Shown: positions 9,681-17,816 of the stretch, in pieces
Layout: each line of letters begins with the position of its first letter
How positions within the stretch are numbered: the stretch's first letter is position 1
Assembly: GCA_016715625.1 (NCBI GenBank)
Contig: JADJZU010000018.1
Span: forward strand, 1 to 53,995
Direction of reading: 5' to 3'
Origin: Bacteroidota bacterium
GTDB lineage: Bacteria; Bacteroidota; Bacteroidia; Chitinophagales; LD1
Length of the DNA stretch: 53,995 bases
Translations under genes and position numbers: made by a program
Notes under the pieces: model-generated
Seen by the model: only the letters and a program-made list of their open reading frames with translations
The model's database searches: none
Told to the model about the DNA's origin: nothing

Positions 9681-11267
9681 CTACTTCAACCGGTTCAGCA
9701 GGTTTTTATTCGTAATAGCACTGGCAGTAATCAATCCACTAAAGAGGGCACCGCCTACTCCACAACTCACAATATCCTGTCCGGTGAGGTAAAAGTTTTT
9801 GATGGCGGTTCTGGGTTTCAAGAAACGTTGATCAAAGCGCTGTGTGGTGTGGTCTATACCGTAAATCTCGCCTTGCTCATAGTTTACAAAATGGGCGGTA
9901 CTGAGCGGTGTAGACAATTCGTAGTAATCAATTTTGCCGCGCAGTTCCGGGTGTTTGTCAAACAAGGCTTCCAGCAAACGCTGACTCATTTTTTCTTTCC
10001 AGGCTTTGTATTCTTCGCCCCGCTTCATCCATCGGCCGTTTTTCCATTTTTCAAACCAGGCATACGGAGCCAGGGTAATAATCTCAATGGTAGTTTTGCC
10101 CGGGAAGCGGTTATCCCAGTCAGGGTCTTTGGTAGAAGGGAAGGAAATATACACCACCGGCAATTCGGCCTCCGGATTCGCCAGGTAGTTTTCTATGTTT
10201 TGATCATGGTCGTAATTGTCCGGAAAAATCCAATAGTTCGATTTGCCGAGTTTTAATGTCCGGTTAGATTCTTTGATGCCTATATACAGGCATACGTGTG
10301 CTACAGAAGGTCTCACCTTTTGCAGCAAGGCTGCTGTGCCGGTCTGTTGTTGTGTGGCAGCATCCAGTAGTTTAGTATAGGTATTAAATACACCGGTGCT
10401 GCTGACCACCAGCGGAGCAAAAATTTCTTTGCCGTCTGCCATTTGCACGCCTACTGCTTTCCCGTTTTTAACCAATACCTGTTTCACCTCTGCATTAGTA
10501 AAAATCTGTCCACCGGCCTGCAGCACCGTAGGCGCTACGGTTCGGAATATCTCCTGTGCTCCACCAACGGGGTAGCAGGCTCCTTTCATGTAGTGCTTAA
10601 TGAGTGCCGCATGCATGAGAAAACTGCTCTGGGCAGGTGGCAAACCATAATCGCCATACTGCCCGGAGAGCACGGCAATCAACTTATTATTTTTTGTCAG
10701 CGATTGTAAAACCTCCAGCGTGGTTTTGTTGCCCTGCAAGCCACTCTTTCGCATCAGGTTACCAAAGAGGGCACTCAAAAAGTTGGGTAGAATCTTTTCG
10801 GCAAAGAAGAAGCGCTGCTTTTTCTGGGTGTTGTAAATCAGGTCTACATACGCATCAATAGCGGCCTCCTCTCCCGGAAAATATGATTTCATGGTGGACT
10901 TGAACTCCTCGGTGCCTGCCACAAAATGGTATTGGTCTTTGCCAAAAAACATTTTGTCGTATACCGGGCCCATTTCTTCCCATTTCATTTTTCCATCGGT
11001 GATGTAATTAAACATCTTGTGCAATTCGGTGGTTTCGCGATGCACATCGCCCACGTAATGCACGCCCACATCCCATTCATATTCTTTACGGGTAAACACA
11101 TGGGTAAATCCGCCCGGAGTATAGTGCCGCTCCAATACCAGCACGCGTTTGTTTTCTTTAGCCAGAAAAGCCGCGGTGGCCATGCCACCCATACCCGAGC
11201 CAATAACAATAACATCAAAACGGCCTTCTACTTTTTCTTGTTTGTATGATTTGGTTAGTGCTTGCAT
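9681..11267 (-). CDS. FAD-dependent retinol-saturase/carotenoid-isomerase-like oxidoreductase
   Basis: 528 aa. An N-terminal dinucleotide-binding motif, VIVIGSGMGGMATAAF, is followed by VLVLERHYTPGGFTH, typical of the phytoene desaturase/CrtISO/all-trans-retinol 13,14-reductase superfamily. The GVHYVGD segment and the C-terminal FYLTGQDIVSCGVGGAL, which closes the FAD site, fit the RetSat subgroup more closely than classical CrtI. It probably reduces or isomerises a polyene or other unsaturated lipid. No other carotenoid genes adjoin it, so the substrate is open. It is a single-gene unit on the minus strand. Confidence 0.88.
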   Translation of the reverse strand: MQALTKSYKQEKVEGRFDVIVIGSGMGGMATAAFLAKENKRVLVLERHYTPGGFTHVFTRKEYEWDVGVHYVGDVHRETTELHKMFNYITDGKMKWEEMGPVYDKMFFGKDQYHFVAGTEEFKSTMKSYFPGEEAAIDAYVDLIYNTQKKQRFFFAEKILPNFLSALFGNLMRKSGLQGNKTTLEVLQSLTKNNKLIAVLSGQYGDYGLPPAQSSFLMHAALIKHYMKGACYPVGGAQEIFRTVAPTVLQAGGQIFTNAEVKQVLVKNGKAVGVQMADGKEIFAPLVVSSTGVFNTYTKLLDAATQQQTGTAALLQKVRPSVAHVCLYIGIKESNRTLKLGKSNYWIFPDNYDHDQNIENYLANPEAELPVVYISFPSTKDPDWDNRFPGKTTIEIITLAPYAWFEKWKNGRWMKRGEEYKAWKEKMSQRLLEALFDKHPELRGKIDYYELSTPLSTAHFVNYEQGEIYGIDHTTQRFDQRFLKPRTAIKNFYLTGQDIVSCGVGGALFSGLITASAITNKNLLNRLK

Positions 11268-11334
11268 GTTTCAATTATGATTTTCTAAAAATAGAAATCA
11301 TCCAATAGCAGAGCCGGAAAATATTCCGATGCGG

Positions 11335-11793
11335 CTAAGCCACCGCCTCTACTAAATACGATTTACCATGAAAGGCTACAGAATCATTCTTTTGCTTTCC
11401 CAGCAAATGCAGCGCCATAGGCGAGGCTGCAGAAATACATTGTACGGTGCCCTTGGCTGTTGCACAAGCACCGGCAGCAATGGCAATAAAGAAATTGCCG
11501 GCACTCGTTTGCACATAACTTCCCGGGGCCACCTGTTCATGGGTTTTGTCGGGCGATATACTCCGCAGCAATTGTAGTTGCTTACGCGCCTCCGCCAATT
11601 GTGTAGCGTTGTTTTCAATCTCCTGCGTCATCATTTCGCGGCTGGTTTCATATTTATCGCCTGCGCTGCTCTTGGTGTCGTCCTGCTGTGCGGCACGGGC
11701 ATTTTCGATAGCCTGTTCTATGTTGCCAATCCGTTCTTGAACAAACTGCAGGCAATGCTCATACAGCATCTTCTTGAGTGTAGCATGCTCCAT
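11335..11793 (-). CDS. Gre-like coiled-coil/FKBP-fold protein
   Basis: 152 aa. Residues ~1-75 are charged helices (ENARAAQQDDTKSSAGDKYE, then EIENNATQLAEARKQLQLL) that would form an antiparallel coiled coil. Residues ~80-152 resemble the GreA/GreB C-terminal domain (VAPGSYVQTSAGNFFIAI ... SAASPMALHLLGKQKNDSVAF). Acidic residues near the coiled-coil tip (QQDD) are in the place where Gre factors carry catalytic acids, though the match is loose. I infer binding in the RNA polymerase secondary channel. It lies 11 bases after the helicase stop on the same strand, so the two probably share a transcript. Confidence 0.65.
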   Translation of the reverse strand: MEHATLKKMLYEHCLQFVQERIGNIEQAIENARAAQQDDTKSSAGDKYETSREMMTQEIENNATQLAEARKQLQLLRSISPDKTHEQVAPGSYVQTSAGNFFIAIAAGACATAKGTVQCISAASPMALHLLGKQKNDSVAFHGKSYLVEAVA

Positions 11794-11804
11794 TACTGCT
11801 GCGG

Positions 11805-13007
11805 TTAGCGTTTTTTCCGGAAGGCAGGCTTACCTCTAAATCCCTTGTTTTTGTTTTTCTCCGGGTCGTATTCGGGTCCTGTTCCCAACTGCGGAGGCAG
11901 AGGGAGTTTATTGATTTCGGAGCCGATGAGGTCCTCAATCTTTTTGAACTTGTACTGGTCTTCGGGATTAATGAAGGTGAGCGCCACACCGGTTTGTTCG
12001 GCACGGGCTGTGCGGCCCACGCGGTGTATGTAATCTTCGGCATCGCGCGGCACATCATAGTTTATCACCAGTCCAATGCTATCAATATCAATCCCTCTGG
12101 AAAGGATATCGGTAGCCACCAGTATTTGGATGCTGCGGTTTTTGAAATTGCGCATCACCTCATTGCGTTCTTCTTGCTCCAGATCAGAGTGGATAGCAGA
12201 TGCATTAAAATTGTATTTGCGCAGCATGCGGTGCAGTTCTTTCACCTTATCTTTAGTGGAAGAGAAGATGATAATGCTCGAAATGTTTTTACCGGTCAGT
12301 AAACTCTTCAGCAGCTCCGGCTTTTGATTATCGAAGGCGGAGTAGGCCGCTTGCATTACACCAGCAGCCGGCTTGGACACGGCAATGTTTATCTGTTCGG
12401 GCTCATGAAGAATACGTTTGGCCAGGTCGCGGATTTTGGAAGGCATAGTAGCACTGAAGAGCAGGGTTTGTCGCTTCTTCGGCAGGTAACTCACTATCTT
12501 GTTGATGTCGTCACTAAAGCCCATGTCGAGCATGCGGTCTGCTTCGTCTAATATGAGGTGCTCAATGTGATTGAATTTCACGTAGCCCATATTGAGGTGC
12601 GCTATCAGGCGACCCGGAGTGGCTATCACAATATTGGCTCCCTGTGTAAGCGCTTTTTTCTCCTGCTCAAATGAAATACCATCCTTGCCACCAAAAATAG
12701 CGATTGCACTCACCGAGGTAAAGTAACCAAAGCCCTGCATGGCTTCATCAATCTGTATGGCTAATTCGCGGGTAGGCACAATAATGAGCGTGTTGACCGT
12801 GTCCTTGTGCGTCTTCACAATTTTATTGACTACCGGCAGCAGAAAGGCCGCTGTTTTGCCCGTGCCTGTTTGTGCGCAGGCAATAATGTCTTTCCCCGCC
12901 TGAATAATGGGAATGGCCTGCTGCTGAATAGGAGTCGCATTTTCGAAGCCCATGGAACGGAGGCCTTCCAGTAGTTCCGGTTCAAAATTAAAGTCTGAAA
13001 ATTTCAA
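11805..13007 (-). CDS. DEAD-box ATP-dependent RNA helicase (RhlE-like)
   Basis: About 400 aa from TTG 13007, which gives the family-typical opening LKFSDFNFEPELLEGL; an upstream ATG at 13067 adds 20 atypical residues and sits inside a terminator hairpin. Motifs in order are Q motif (ATPIQQQAIPII), Walker A (ACAQTGTGKTAAF), PTRELAIQ, DEAD (LILDEADRMLDMGF), SAT (LLFSATMP), and the C-terminal RecA motifs ATDILSRGIDID and YIHRVGRTARA. The tail is basic (RGKPAFRKKR) and could bind RNA. Its likely role is remodelling RNA or ribosome intermediates, perhaps at low temperature. Confidence 0.93.
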   Translation of the reverse strand: MKFSDFNFEPELLEGLRSMGFENATPIQQQAIPIIQAGKDIIACAQTGTGKTAAFLLPVVNKIVKTHKDTVNTLIIVPTRELAIQIDEAMQGFGYFTSVSAIAIFGGKDGISFEQEKKALTQGANIVIATPGRLIAHLNMGYVKFNHIEHLILDEADRMLDMGFSDDINKIVSYLPKKRQTLLFSATMPSKIRDLAKRILHEPEQINIAVSKPAAGVMQAAYSAFDNQKPELLKSLLTGKNISSIIIFSSTKDKVKELHRMLRKYNFNASAIHSDLEQEERNEVMRNFKNRSIQILVATDILSRGIDIDSIGLVINYDVPRDAEDYIHRVGRTARAEQTGVALTFINPEDQYKFKKIEDLIGSEINKLPLPPQLGTGPEYDPEKNKNKGFRGKPAFRKKR

Positions 13008-13039
13008 TGTGCTGTCTTTTGTGATGAGTTTGGTAAACA

Positions 13040-13071
13040 AAAAATGTTTCTGATTTCGCAGAAACATTTTT
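13040..13071 (-). terminator. Intrinsic terminator hairpin after the H1-like gene
   Basis: A 13-bp perfect stem (13040-13052 with 13059-13071) with a 6-base loop, ending in a T run on the minus strand, directly follows the stop of the basic-tail gene. It contains the upstream ATG (13067) of the helicase frame, which argues against use of that start. Confidence 0.65.
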
Positions 13072-13084
13072 GGGTGATAGTGGT

Positions 13085-13699
13085 TTATTTCTTCTTTTTC
13101 TTCGCCACCGGTTTTGCCTTTGGCTTTCCTTTGGCAGGGGCCGGCTTTTTGGTAACTGCTTTTGGATTTTTCGGTGCGGGCTTCGCTACTTTTTTAGCGG
13201 CCTCCTTTTTAGCTTTTACCGGTTTTGTTGTCTTCGCTGCTTTTTTTGGAGCCTTAGCCGGCTTCGGTGCTTTCTTTTCCTTTGGCGCTTTCCCGGCTTT
13301 CACTTTCGGTGCTTTTTCTGCTTTTACTTTAGGCGCTTTGGGTGCTTTTTCCCCTTTGGGGGCCTTCGGTGCTTTGCCTTCTTCCAGCGCTTTCATATCG
13401 GCTTCGCTCAGTTCGTCCGGCAATTCAAAATCCAATACATCTTCATCCACGGGTGGTTTTACTTTCTTTTTGCGACCCCGCTGTGCAGGCTCTTCCTGCG
13501 GTTGGTCTACCCATATTCCCTTTTTGTGCTCGCCCAGTATGTTCACATGCTTTTTGGCCGCTGCATACATGGCTGCATTGCGCTCCATCTCTTCGCGGCT
13601 GTCGCTGCGGAGTTTCATGGTTTGGCTCATGCCACGGTTCACTATCTCAATGTAAAATCCGTCTCTGAAGCCTTTGGGTCTGGTAGGTGGTCTTCCCAT
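13085..13699 (-). CDS. Histone H1-like Lys/Ala/Pro-rich tail protein
   Basis: 204 aa in two parts. Residues 1-~100 look folded: MGRPPTRPKGFRDGFYIEIV, then a helical stretch RSDSREEMERNAAMYAAAKK and an acidic linker VDEDVLDFELPDELSEADM. Residues ~105-204 are low-complexity, very basic repeats of KAPK, KAEKAPK and KKAAK ending in five Lys, like eukaryotic H1 tails and bacterial Hc1/AlgP tails. The tail probably binds nucleic acid nonspecifically. The N-terminal part is not a domain I recognise. A hairpin terminator follows immediately, so it is its own unit despite the helicase downstream. Confidence 0.75.
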   Translation of the reverse strand: MGRPPTRPKGFRDGFYIEIVNRGMSQTMKLRSDSREEMERNAAMYAAAKKHVNILGEHKKGIWVDQPQEEPAQRGRKKKVKPPVDEDVLDFELPDELSEADMKALEEGKAPKAPKGEKAPKAPKVKAEKAPKVKAGKAPKEKKAPKPAKAPKKAAKTTKPVKAKKEAAKKVAKPAPKNPKAVTKKPAPAKGKPKAKPVAKKKKK

Positions 13700-13825
13700 A
13701 CTGATATTTTTCGTTTACTGCAATGATAAATAAATCGTACACTTTTGCAACTCACAGTTGTGGATGTAGGCATCTCCCCTATATTCGCCACTCGCTTTAT
13801 CACCAACATCACTCAAAACTTTCAT

Positions 13826-14965
13826 ATGAATTTTTCACTCACCGAAGAACACGAAATGATTCGCCAGGCGGCACGCGATTTTGCACAAAACGAATGCAAA
13901 CCCGGAGTCATTGAACGCGACACCCACATGACCTTCCCCAAAGAGCAGGTAAAAAAACTGGGAGAACTGGGTTTCCTGGGCATGATGGTGCCGCAGGAAT
14001 ATGGTGGTGCAGGGCTCGATACCTTGAGCTACGCTATAGCCATGGAGGAAATTTCTAAAATAGATGCATCCACCTCGGTAGCCATGAGTGTCAATAACTC
14101 ATTAGTGTGCTATGGTCTGGAGGCTTTTGGCACCGAAGAGCAGAAAAGAAAGTACCTGGTGCCCTTAGCCAAGGGGGAAATTCTAGGCGCTTTTTGTCTG
14201 AGCGAACCGGAGGCCGGCAGTGATGCTACTTCACAAAAAACTACCGCCATAGACAAAGGCGACCATTATCTGCTCAACGGCACCAAGAACTGGATTACCA
14301 ATGGAGGCAGTGCATCTGTCTATCTGGTTATTGCGCAAACGGATATCGCCAAAGGTCATCGGGGGATTAATGTATTGATAGTAGAAAAGGGAATGCCGGG
14401 TTTTGAAGTAGCCAAGAAGGAAGACAAACTGGGGATACGGGCCAGCGACACGCACACCTTGCTTTTCAGCGATGTAAAAGTGCCGAAGGAAAATAGAATT
14501 GGTGAAGATGGCTTCGGATTTAAGTTCGCTATGAAAACCCTGAGCGGAGGAAGAATCGGTATTGCTGCGCAGGCTTTGGGTATTGCAGCGGGGGCTTATG
14601 AAATGGCTGCAGCGTATGCACAACAACGCAAGGCATTTGGCAAAGAAATTATCCATCACCAGGCGGTTGCCTTTAAACTGGCCGACATGGCTACCCGCAT
14701 TGAAGCAGCACGTTTGCTGGTTTATAAAGCAGCGCGCATTAAAGATGCCGGAGGCAATTATGATCAGGCATCGGCCATGGCAAAGGTGTTCGCATCAGAA
14801 ACAGCTATGTGGGTGACTACTGAAGCCGTGCAGATTCACGGTGGTTATGGCTATGTAAAAGAATATCACGTAGAGCGCCTGATGCGCGATGCAAAAATTA
14901 CACAGATTTATGAGGGCACCAGCGAAGTGCAGCGCATTGTTATATCGCGCGGTGTCTTAGCTTAA
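13826..14965 (+). CDS. Acyl-CoA dehydrogenase (short-chain/butyryl type)
   Basis: 379 aa, the normal length. It is an FAD flavoprotein that forms the alpha-beta double bond in acyl-CoA during fatty-acid or amino-acid breakdown and passes electrons to ETF. FAD and substrate signatures are AFCLSEPEAGSDATSQ, WITNGG, LSGGRIGIAAQALGIA, QRKAFGKEI and VQIHGGYGY. The catalytic base is the Glu in QIYEGTSEVQ (about residue 363), as in short/medium-chain enzymes. ATG 13826 begins MNFSLTEEHEMIRQAARDF, the expected N-terminus; the frame is open further upstream without sense. No partner beta-oxidation genes adjoin. Confidence 0.95.
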   Translation: MNFSLTEEHEMIRQAARDFAQNECKPGVIERDTHMTFPKEQVKKLGELGFLGMMVPQEYGGAGLDTLSYAIAMEEISKIDASTSVAMSVNNSLVCYGLEAFGTEEQKRKYLVPLAKGEILGAFCLSEPEAGSDATSQKTTAIDKGDHYLLNGTKNWITNGGSASVYLVIAQTDIAKGHRGINVLIVEKGMPGFEVAKKEDKLGIRASDTHTLLFSDVKVPKENRIGEDGFGFKFAMKTLSGGRIGIAAQALGIAAGAYEMAAAYAQQRKAFGKEIIHHQAVAFKLADMATRIEAARLLVYKAARIKDAGGNYDQASAMAKVFASETAMWVTTEAVQIHGGYGYVKEYHVERLMRDAKITQIYEGTSEVQRIVISRGVLA

Positions 14966-14983
14966 TCAGGGCCTTGATATATG

Positions 14984-15015
14984 ACGAGCGCCACCGGCTA
15001 GCCGGTGGCGCTCGT
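14984..15015. terminator. Perfect 32-bp palindrome between convergent genes
   Basis: Two 16-base arms meet without a spacer at CTAG, GC-rich and free of mismatches. It lies between the stops of the acyl-CoA dehydrogenase and the convergent gene at 15039. It is probably a bidirectional terminator, although no long T tract flanks it. Confidence 0.6.
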
Positions 15016-15038
15016 GCATTATATGGAAGGTGATTTTC

Positions 15039-15473
15039 TTAATTTTTATCTCCGCCAAAAAACTTTTCCTCTATGATATCGGCATTCACCGCTACCTCAT
15101 AGATAATTTCGTTTAATAGTTCAGGACTGGTCATGGCGAGTGCCGGTACTGCTTGTGTAATAATAGTTTCGCAAGGCACACCATCAGCGTTTTGGTCGGT
15201 GGTGATGGTCACGGTGCAATAATTGCCGTAAGCAGCTTCTTTTAAAATGTTGTAAAGATTAAGTTGCGGAGTGTAGGTGCCACAGCGACTGTTCATGTAT
15301 ATCCGCTCCCGGCCACTGGGTTCTTGTATTTTCCAGATGTAAACAAATTGATAACGAAACTTACCATCCTTCAGGGGCACTGCAATATCCATTCGGAAAG
15401 TGCCGGGTTTAATCTCATCGAGTTTGTAATTGTAGCGGGTCGCTATCTGTTGCAGGGTTGCTTGCAGTTCCAT
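15039..15473 (-). CDS. Hypothetical cytosolic protein
   Basis: 144 aa from ATG 15473 (MELQATLQQIATRYNY); a longer frame to 15524 runs into the opposite promoter. It has no signal peptide or membrane segment. The pattern is alpha-beta: an N-terminal helix, then strands (FRMDIAVPL, YQFVYIWKIQE, RIYMNSRCGTY), a long helix around LYNILKEAAYGNYCTVTI, and a C-terminal helix ending EEKFFGGDKN. The topology resembles small YbjN or secretion-chaperone-like folds, but I cannot assign a family. It is divergent from the T9SS type A gene, with 67 bases between starts. Confidence 0.7.
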   Translation of the reverse strand: MELQATLQQIATRYNYKLDEIKPGTFRMDIAVPLKDGKFRYQFVYIWKIQEPSGRERIYMNSRCGTYTPQLNLYNILKEAAYGNYCTVTITTDQNADGVPCETIITQAVPALAMTSPELLNEIIYEVAVNADIIEEKFFGGDKN

Positions 15474-15528
15474 GTGTTCGATTGTTTTCCCAAAAATAGA
15501 AATATTGCAAAACCCCGTTTTCAAATTC

Positions 15529-15536
15529 TATATTCG
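15529..15536 (+). promoter_or_regulatory. Putative Bacteroidota -7 element
   Basis: TATATTCG, close to the TAnnTTTG consensus of the Bacteroidota primary sigma factor, ends four bases before ATG 15541. Transcription from it would give an almost leaderless mRNA. Confidence 0.4.
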
Positions 15537-15540
15537 AAAA

Positions 15541-16242
15541 ATGAAGCAATGCTTATTGTTTGTTATGGTACTTGTGCATCTTGCGGGTCTGGCCCAACGC
15601 GTTACCACCCTCAGTAATGGGTATTGGAGCAATCCGGCCATTTGGAGTACAGGAGTAGTGCCTGCCTCTTCTGATTCGGTAATCATTGACGATTATGTAT
15701 TGCTCGATACCAACATTGCTGTCAGCAGTACCGGGCTGTTGTTTATAGATGGCTGTGGAGTGTTGTGTGGCGATTTTTCGCTCAGTGGCAGTTTTACTAA
15801 CTATGGAGAACTAAGGATTAAAACAGGTGAACTGTATGATACCAGCTATAACTATTCACTTTATACCTGCTCCGAATTCAATATCATTTATACCGCGCAA
15901 GGTGGTTGGCTGGAAAATTGTTGTGGCGGAACCGTCTATGTCAGTTACCCGGTTAATTGCAGTGGTTTCCCCCGGAGTTGCAACAATGTTTTGTCGTTGA
16001 AAACTAACGAAGACGAACAGCTTACCTACTTTACATTAGCTGCGCCAAATGCGCATACTTGGTTGATTCAATCAGACGATTCTGGACAGGTTCATCTGCT
16101 TTCGGTGTTTGATGTATACGGGCAAAAGGTTTTTGAAAGTCATTTGCAATCGGGCCGGTTGACGATAGACCACACCATCTGGCCCTCCGGCATTTACTTA
16201 CTCCAGGCAGGAGGAATGGTGCGCAAAGTAGTTAAGCGCTAA
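15541..16242 (+). CDS. Small secreted protein with T9SS type A-like sorting domain
   Basis: 233 aa. The signal peptide is MKQCLLFVMVLVHLAGLAQ. Residues ~20-150 form a beta-rich domain with G-D-type repeating strands (GYWSNPAIWSTGVVPASSDS, then VLLDTNIAVSSTGLLFIDG), like the parallel-beta 'right-handed helix' start of many Bacteroidota surface proteins, with clustered Cys (GCGVLCG, ENCCGG, RSCNN). The last ~70 residues match a T9SS type A C-terminal domain: VFDVYGQKVFES, then WPSGIYLLQAGGMVRKVVK. It is probably cell-surface attached or released. Its end overlaps the convergent gene by 11 bases. Confidence 0.82.
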   Translation: MKQCLLFVMVLVHLAGLAQRVTTLSNGYWSNPAIWSTGVVPASSDSVIIDDYVLLDTNIAVSSTGLLFIDGCGVLCGDFSLSGSFTNYGELRIKTGELYDTSYNYSLYTCSEFNIIYTAQGGWLENCCGGTVYVSYPVNCSGFPRSCNNVLSLKTNEDEQLTYFTLAAPNAHTWLIQSDDSGQVHLLSVFDVYGQKVFESHLQSGRLTIDHTIWPSGIYLLQAGGMVRKVVKR

Positions 16243-16978
16243 CCGCCCTTTTTTGATCCATTCCCAGGTAAAACAGATACAGCAAAGTAATTGCAGCGAG
16301 CCCTTCTTGCGGAGCCATCACATGATAGAAGCGCTGATGCGCCACATGAAACCGCCAAAACGGTTCCGCAGTGCTTCGCTCATTCATCACGAGCCAGGCT
16401 GCATCGTTGGCGTAAGCGGAAATAAAACCGGAGGCCGCACCAAACAAAATTAGTAATAGCAACACCGCCAGGCCATACACCTCTGTCCTTTTCCAAAACC
16501 GGGGTAGCGGTTTATTTTTTACTCCCAAGAGCATCAGCAAAACCATCATCAGGCCACATCCATACGTATCCATTAAAATATCGTTCAAGTCGAAGTAATC
16601 ATTGAACTCCGGATACAGAAGTATATATTGATACCATTCGTCCAGGAGCATAAACGGAAGGGTGAGGCATATGGCTGCGCTGTAACGGTTGGCCAGCGGA
16701 AAAAGGAGAAATACCAGCCAGGTAAACTCTAAAGCATGAATCACCTCTATGTTGGAATCAAACATAAACTGCGCATGCGTAGCCAGCAGCACAAGCGTAA
16801 CGAATCCATAAAAATAGGCAGTGCCTCGCTGCTCGTTTTGGGCAGGCATTTTTCGTACGATTAACCGCGCGCCAATGGCCAGCAGAAATACGAAGATGAC
16901 CGCCACCACCGTATCGTAATGCCCAATGCCAAGCAGCTGTTCCACATGCACCGATAACAGCACCAGCGGATGATGCAT
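16232..16978 (-). CDS. Multi-pass membrane protein, unknown function
   Basis: 248 aa with about seven hydrophobic helices and short charged loops. Recognisable pieces are DEWYQYILLYPEFNDYFDLN, with several acidic and aromatic residues in a loop, then NDILMDTYGCGLMMVLL, loosely reminiscent of VanZ-like proteins in which an Asp-Asn/Asp motif precedes a helix. No catalytic motif is certain. It follows the ATP synthase genes on the same strand, but a strong terminator at 17213-17238 separates them. Confidence 0.65.
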   Translation of the reverse strand: MHHPLVLLSVHVEQLLGIGHYDTVVAVIFVFLLAIGARLIVRKMPAQNEQRGTAYFYGFVTLVLLATHAQFMFDSNIEVIHALEFTWLVFLLFPLANRYSAAICLTLPFMLLDEWYQYILLYPEFNDYFDLNDILMDTYGCGLMMVLLMLLGVKNKPLPRFWKRTEVYGLAVLLLLILFGAASGFISAYANDAAWLVMNERSTAEPFWRFHVAHQRFYHVMAPQEGLAAITLLYLFYLGMDQKRAVSA

Positions 16979-17212
16979 AAAAACGATGAATCAAAAGTAA
17001 ATCAATACCAATAGCAGGTTGATAGCCCGGTGCTGCCGCAGCCATTCTGTAGCATTCACCAAAAGGGGAGGAGTAGCCTGTTTCATTCGTGCAGCATATT
17101 AGTTTTACGCATTTTTGGGTTTAGGTGCGGAAAGCGTGCCGACATCATGCGTGAATATAGAAAACCTCAATGTAGGCTCGATGCACGTGGTTTCCTTTTC
17201 ATCCTAAATAAA

Positions 17213-17238
17213 AAAAAGCTGCCCGAGGGCAGCTTTTT
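17213..17238. terminator. Strong terminator after atpH
   Basis: A 12-bp perfect stem (17213-17224 with 17227-17238) has A/T runs on both sides, and lies 17 bases past the atpH stop. It ends the F0 operon before any atpA gene. Confidence 0.85.
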
Positions 17239-17254
17239 ATCTTGTAGAACGAGA

Positions 17255-17815
17255 TTAATACTTTTTGATGTAGGAATTGTCTTCTACAATCGTTTTCAGC
17301 TCTTTGAATTTGCGCTTCACACTGCTGTCAATCATTTTGTCGCTATAGCGCAACACAAATCCACCTATCAGTGATTCGTCCACTTCTTCTGTCAGGTCAA
17401 TCGTGTCTAATTTTTCTTCTCGTTTTAAACCGGCTATCAGTGACTGCACAATAGCCGCATCTAGTTTTACAGCCGTTGAAATTTTTACGGGTGTAATGCC
17501 TTTAATGACGTTGTATTGCGTCACAAACGAATTCACCACTTCATGCAGGTGCGCTTCGCGGCCCTTTTTAATCAGCAGAATCATAAACTGATACACTAAT
17601 GGCGAAAGCTTGCCATCAAACAGCTTTTGGGCGATGGCCAGTTTTTTATCACTCGGTATAATGGGGCTTCTGAAGAGCATCCGCAATTCAGCACTGTTTT
17701 CAAATGCATTATCTACGGATAAGATATCTTTCGAGGTCTCTTCCAACAGCCCTTTTTCCTGAGCCAGTTGTATCAGCGCTTTTGCATATCGGGACGATAG
17801 TCTGTAAGAACTCAT
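17255..17815 (-). CDS. atpH: ATP synthase F1 subunit delta
   Basis: 186 aa, normal for delta (OSCP), which ties the F1 head to the peripheral stalk. The start SSYRLSSRYAKALIQLAQEK and the C-terminal ESLIGGFVLRYSDKMIDSSV are the family's conserved ends. The N-terminal six-helix bundle occupies ~1-105. It begins one base after atpF and is the last gene of this operon: a terminator follows, and atpA/atpG, which usually come next, are absent here and must lie elsewhere. Confidence 0.96.
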   Translation of the reverse strand: MSSYRLSSRYAKALIQLAQEKGLLEETSKDILSVDNAFENSAELRMLFRSPIIPSDKKLAIAQKLFDGKLSPLVYQFMILLIKKGREAHLHEVVNSFVTQYNVIKGITPVKISTAVKLDAAIVQSLIAGLKREEKLDTIDLTEEVDESLIGGFVLRYSDKMIDSSVKRKFKELKTIVEDNSYIKKY

Positions 17816-17816
17816 A

